Assembly (NCBI RefSeq): GCF_014839805.1
Contig: NC_051116.1
Location: 1,736,001 to 1,800,000 of the forward strand
Direction: 5' to 3'
From: Manduca sexta
Taxonomy: Eukaryota; Arthropoda; Insecta; Lepidoptera; Sphingidae
DNA: 64,000 bases
Shown here in pieces: positions 63,583-64,000 of this stretch. Position numbers and translations under genes: made by a program. Below the pieces are notes generated by a model, which had not been told where the DNA came from, ran no database searches, and saw nothing but the letters and a program-made list of their open reading frames with translations. The first letter of the stretch is position 1; the number at the start of each line of letters is the position of its first letter.

Positions 63583-64000
63583 CTCTTTTTTATACGGGTA
63601 TGTGAAGTACTGGTAGACGAATGTCCGCAGCTTCAAATCCCAAGGGCACAAACGTCTGACTTGTCTAAAATCCTGTGTGTATTCTTTGTGAATTTATCGT
63701 TCGCTTTAACGGTGAAGGAAAACATCGTGAGGAAACCTGCACATCTGAGAAGTTCTCTATAGGAATTTCGAAGGTGTGTGAAGTCTACCAATCCGCACTA
63801 GGCCAGCGTGGTGGACTAAGGCCTAATCCCTCTCAGTAGTAGAGGAGGCCCGGGCTCTGCAGTGGGCAAGTATATAATACAGGGCAGATATTATTATTTT
63901 ATTATTATGCAAAGTGATCTACTTCCCCAGATGGTAAGTGAAGGATCAAGATGGTGTTGACTGACGAGAGATGAATACCTCTATTGGCCTCTGTTTGCAA
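63583..64000 (-). repeat. Repeat-D, split by a SINE-A, cut by the window end
   Basis: ACTCTTTTTTATACGGGTAT (63583-63602) is the D 3' end in reverse. After the SINE the family resumes at about 63908 with GCAAAGTGATCTACTTCCCC, CAGATGGTAAGTG and TTGACTGACGAGAGATGAAT. Confidence 0.6.
63612..63906 (+). mobile_element. SINE-A lacking the A box, nested in Repeat-D
   Basis: Starts at TGGTAGACGAATGTCCGCAG (B box CAGCTTCAAATCCC), then GAAAACATCGTGAGGAAACC and the GGGCAGATATTATTATTTTA tail. About 30 bp of the head are missing. ATG-like flanks (GGGTATG before, TTATGC after) may be a trace of the target. Confidence 0.8.

Overview
The window looks like a gene-poor, repeat-saturated stretch of a lepidopteran (moth or butterfly) nuclear genome. 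Signs are the AT-rich base composition, many short tRNA-derived SINEs, Helitron-like ends of the 'cgggcgaagccgcg...agctag' type, RTE and Penelope-like retroelements, and numerous MITEs. The assignment rests on familiarity with these repeat families and is an inference; no database was searched. I find no convincing host protein-coding gene, tRNA, rRNA or CRISPR array. The only long intact coding sequence is a retrotransposon ORF of 993 codons at 60319-63300.

Layout. 1-4580: SINE, MITE, Penelope-like and RTE fragments, including a MITE (3800-4298) split by a SINE with a 12-bp target-site duplication (TSD). 4584-9070: a satellite of about 64-bp monomers with a higher-order period near 1.22 kb. 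9.1-24 kb: dispersed SINE-B, Repeat-C and Repeat-D copies. 24.3-31 kb: AT-rich DNA with a Penelope-like remnant, hairpins and a multi-unit MITE-E copy. 31-46 kb: RTE 3' fragments, Helitron-like ends, a four-unit MITE-E copy that splits a SINE-A, and several duplicated segments. 46-56 kb: heavily nested transposons, notably a 2.7-kb TTAA-flanked element (49676-52387) carrying a decayed Kolobok/Mutator-like transposase fragment, and a Harbinger-like element (54535-55476) split by a SINE. 57.6-58.3 kb: a 41-bp tandem array organised as 82-bp dimers. 60.1-63.3 kb: an apparently complete RTE-type retrotransposon with a 9-bp TSD.

Family names used below are local labels. SINE-A: tRNA-like head TAGCCTAGTTGG and B box GGTTCAAATCC, (ATT)n tail. 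SINE-B: head GCCTCGGTGGCGTAGTTG, B box GGTTCGAATCC. Repeat-C: about 300 bp, begins near GGTCTCTCATATGTGAGAG and ends CTCGTCTCGTCATT plus poly-A. Repeat-D: about 240 bp, begins ATATTTTATATCCGCCC and ends TGCTCGTATAAAAAA. MITE-E: TIRs ATATCGnCGGTTG with a 108-bp internal unit. Repeat-G: begins CAGGGTCATTTTGACATTG. Repeats J, K, L, M and N are other families seen two or three times here.

The elements do not form a pathway. What they record is history: RTE is the likely source of enzymatic machinery for its own fragments, the SINEs and poly-A repeats carry tails that look borrowed from LINEs, and nested insertions with TSDs allow relative dating. I did not find a new defence, metabolic or regulatory system. 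The most unusual items are the higher-order satellite, MITE-E with its variable internal repeat number, the nested TTAA element, and the intact RTE copy.
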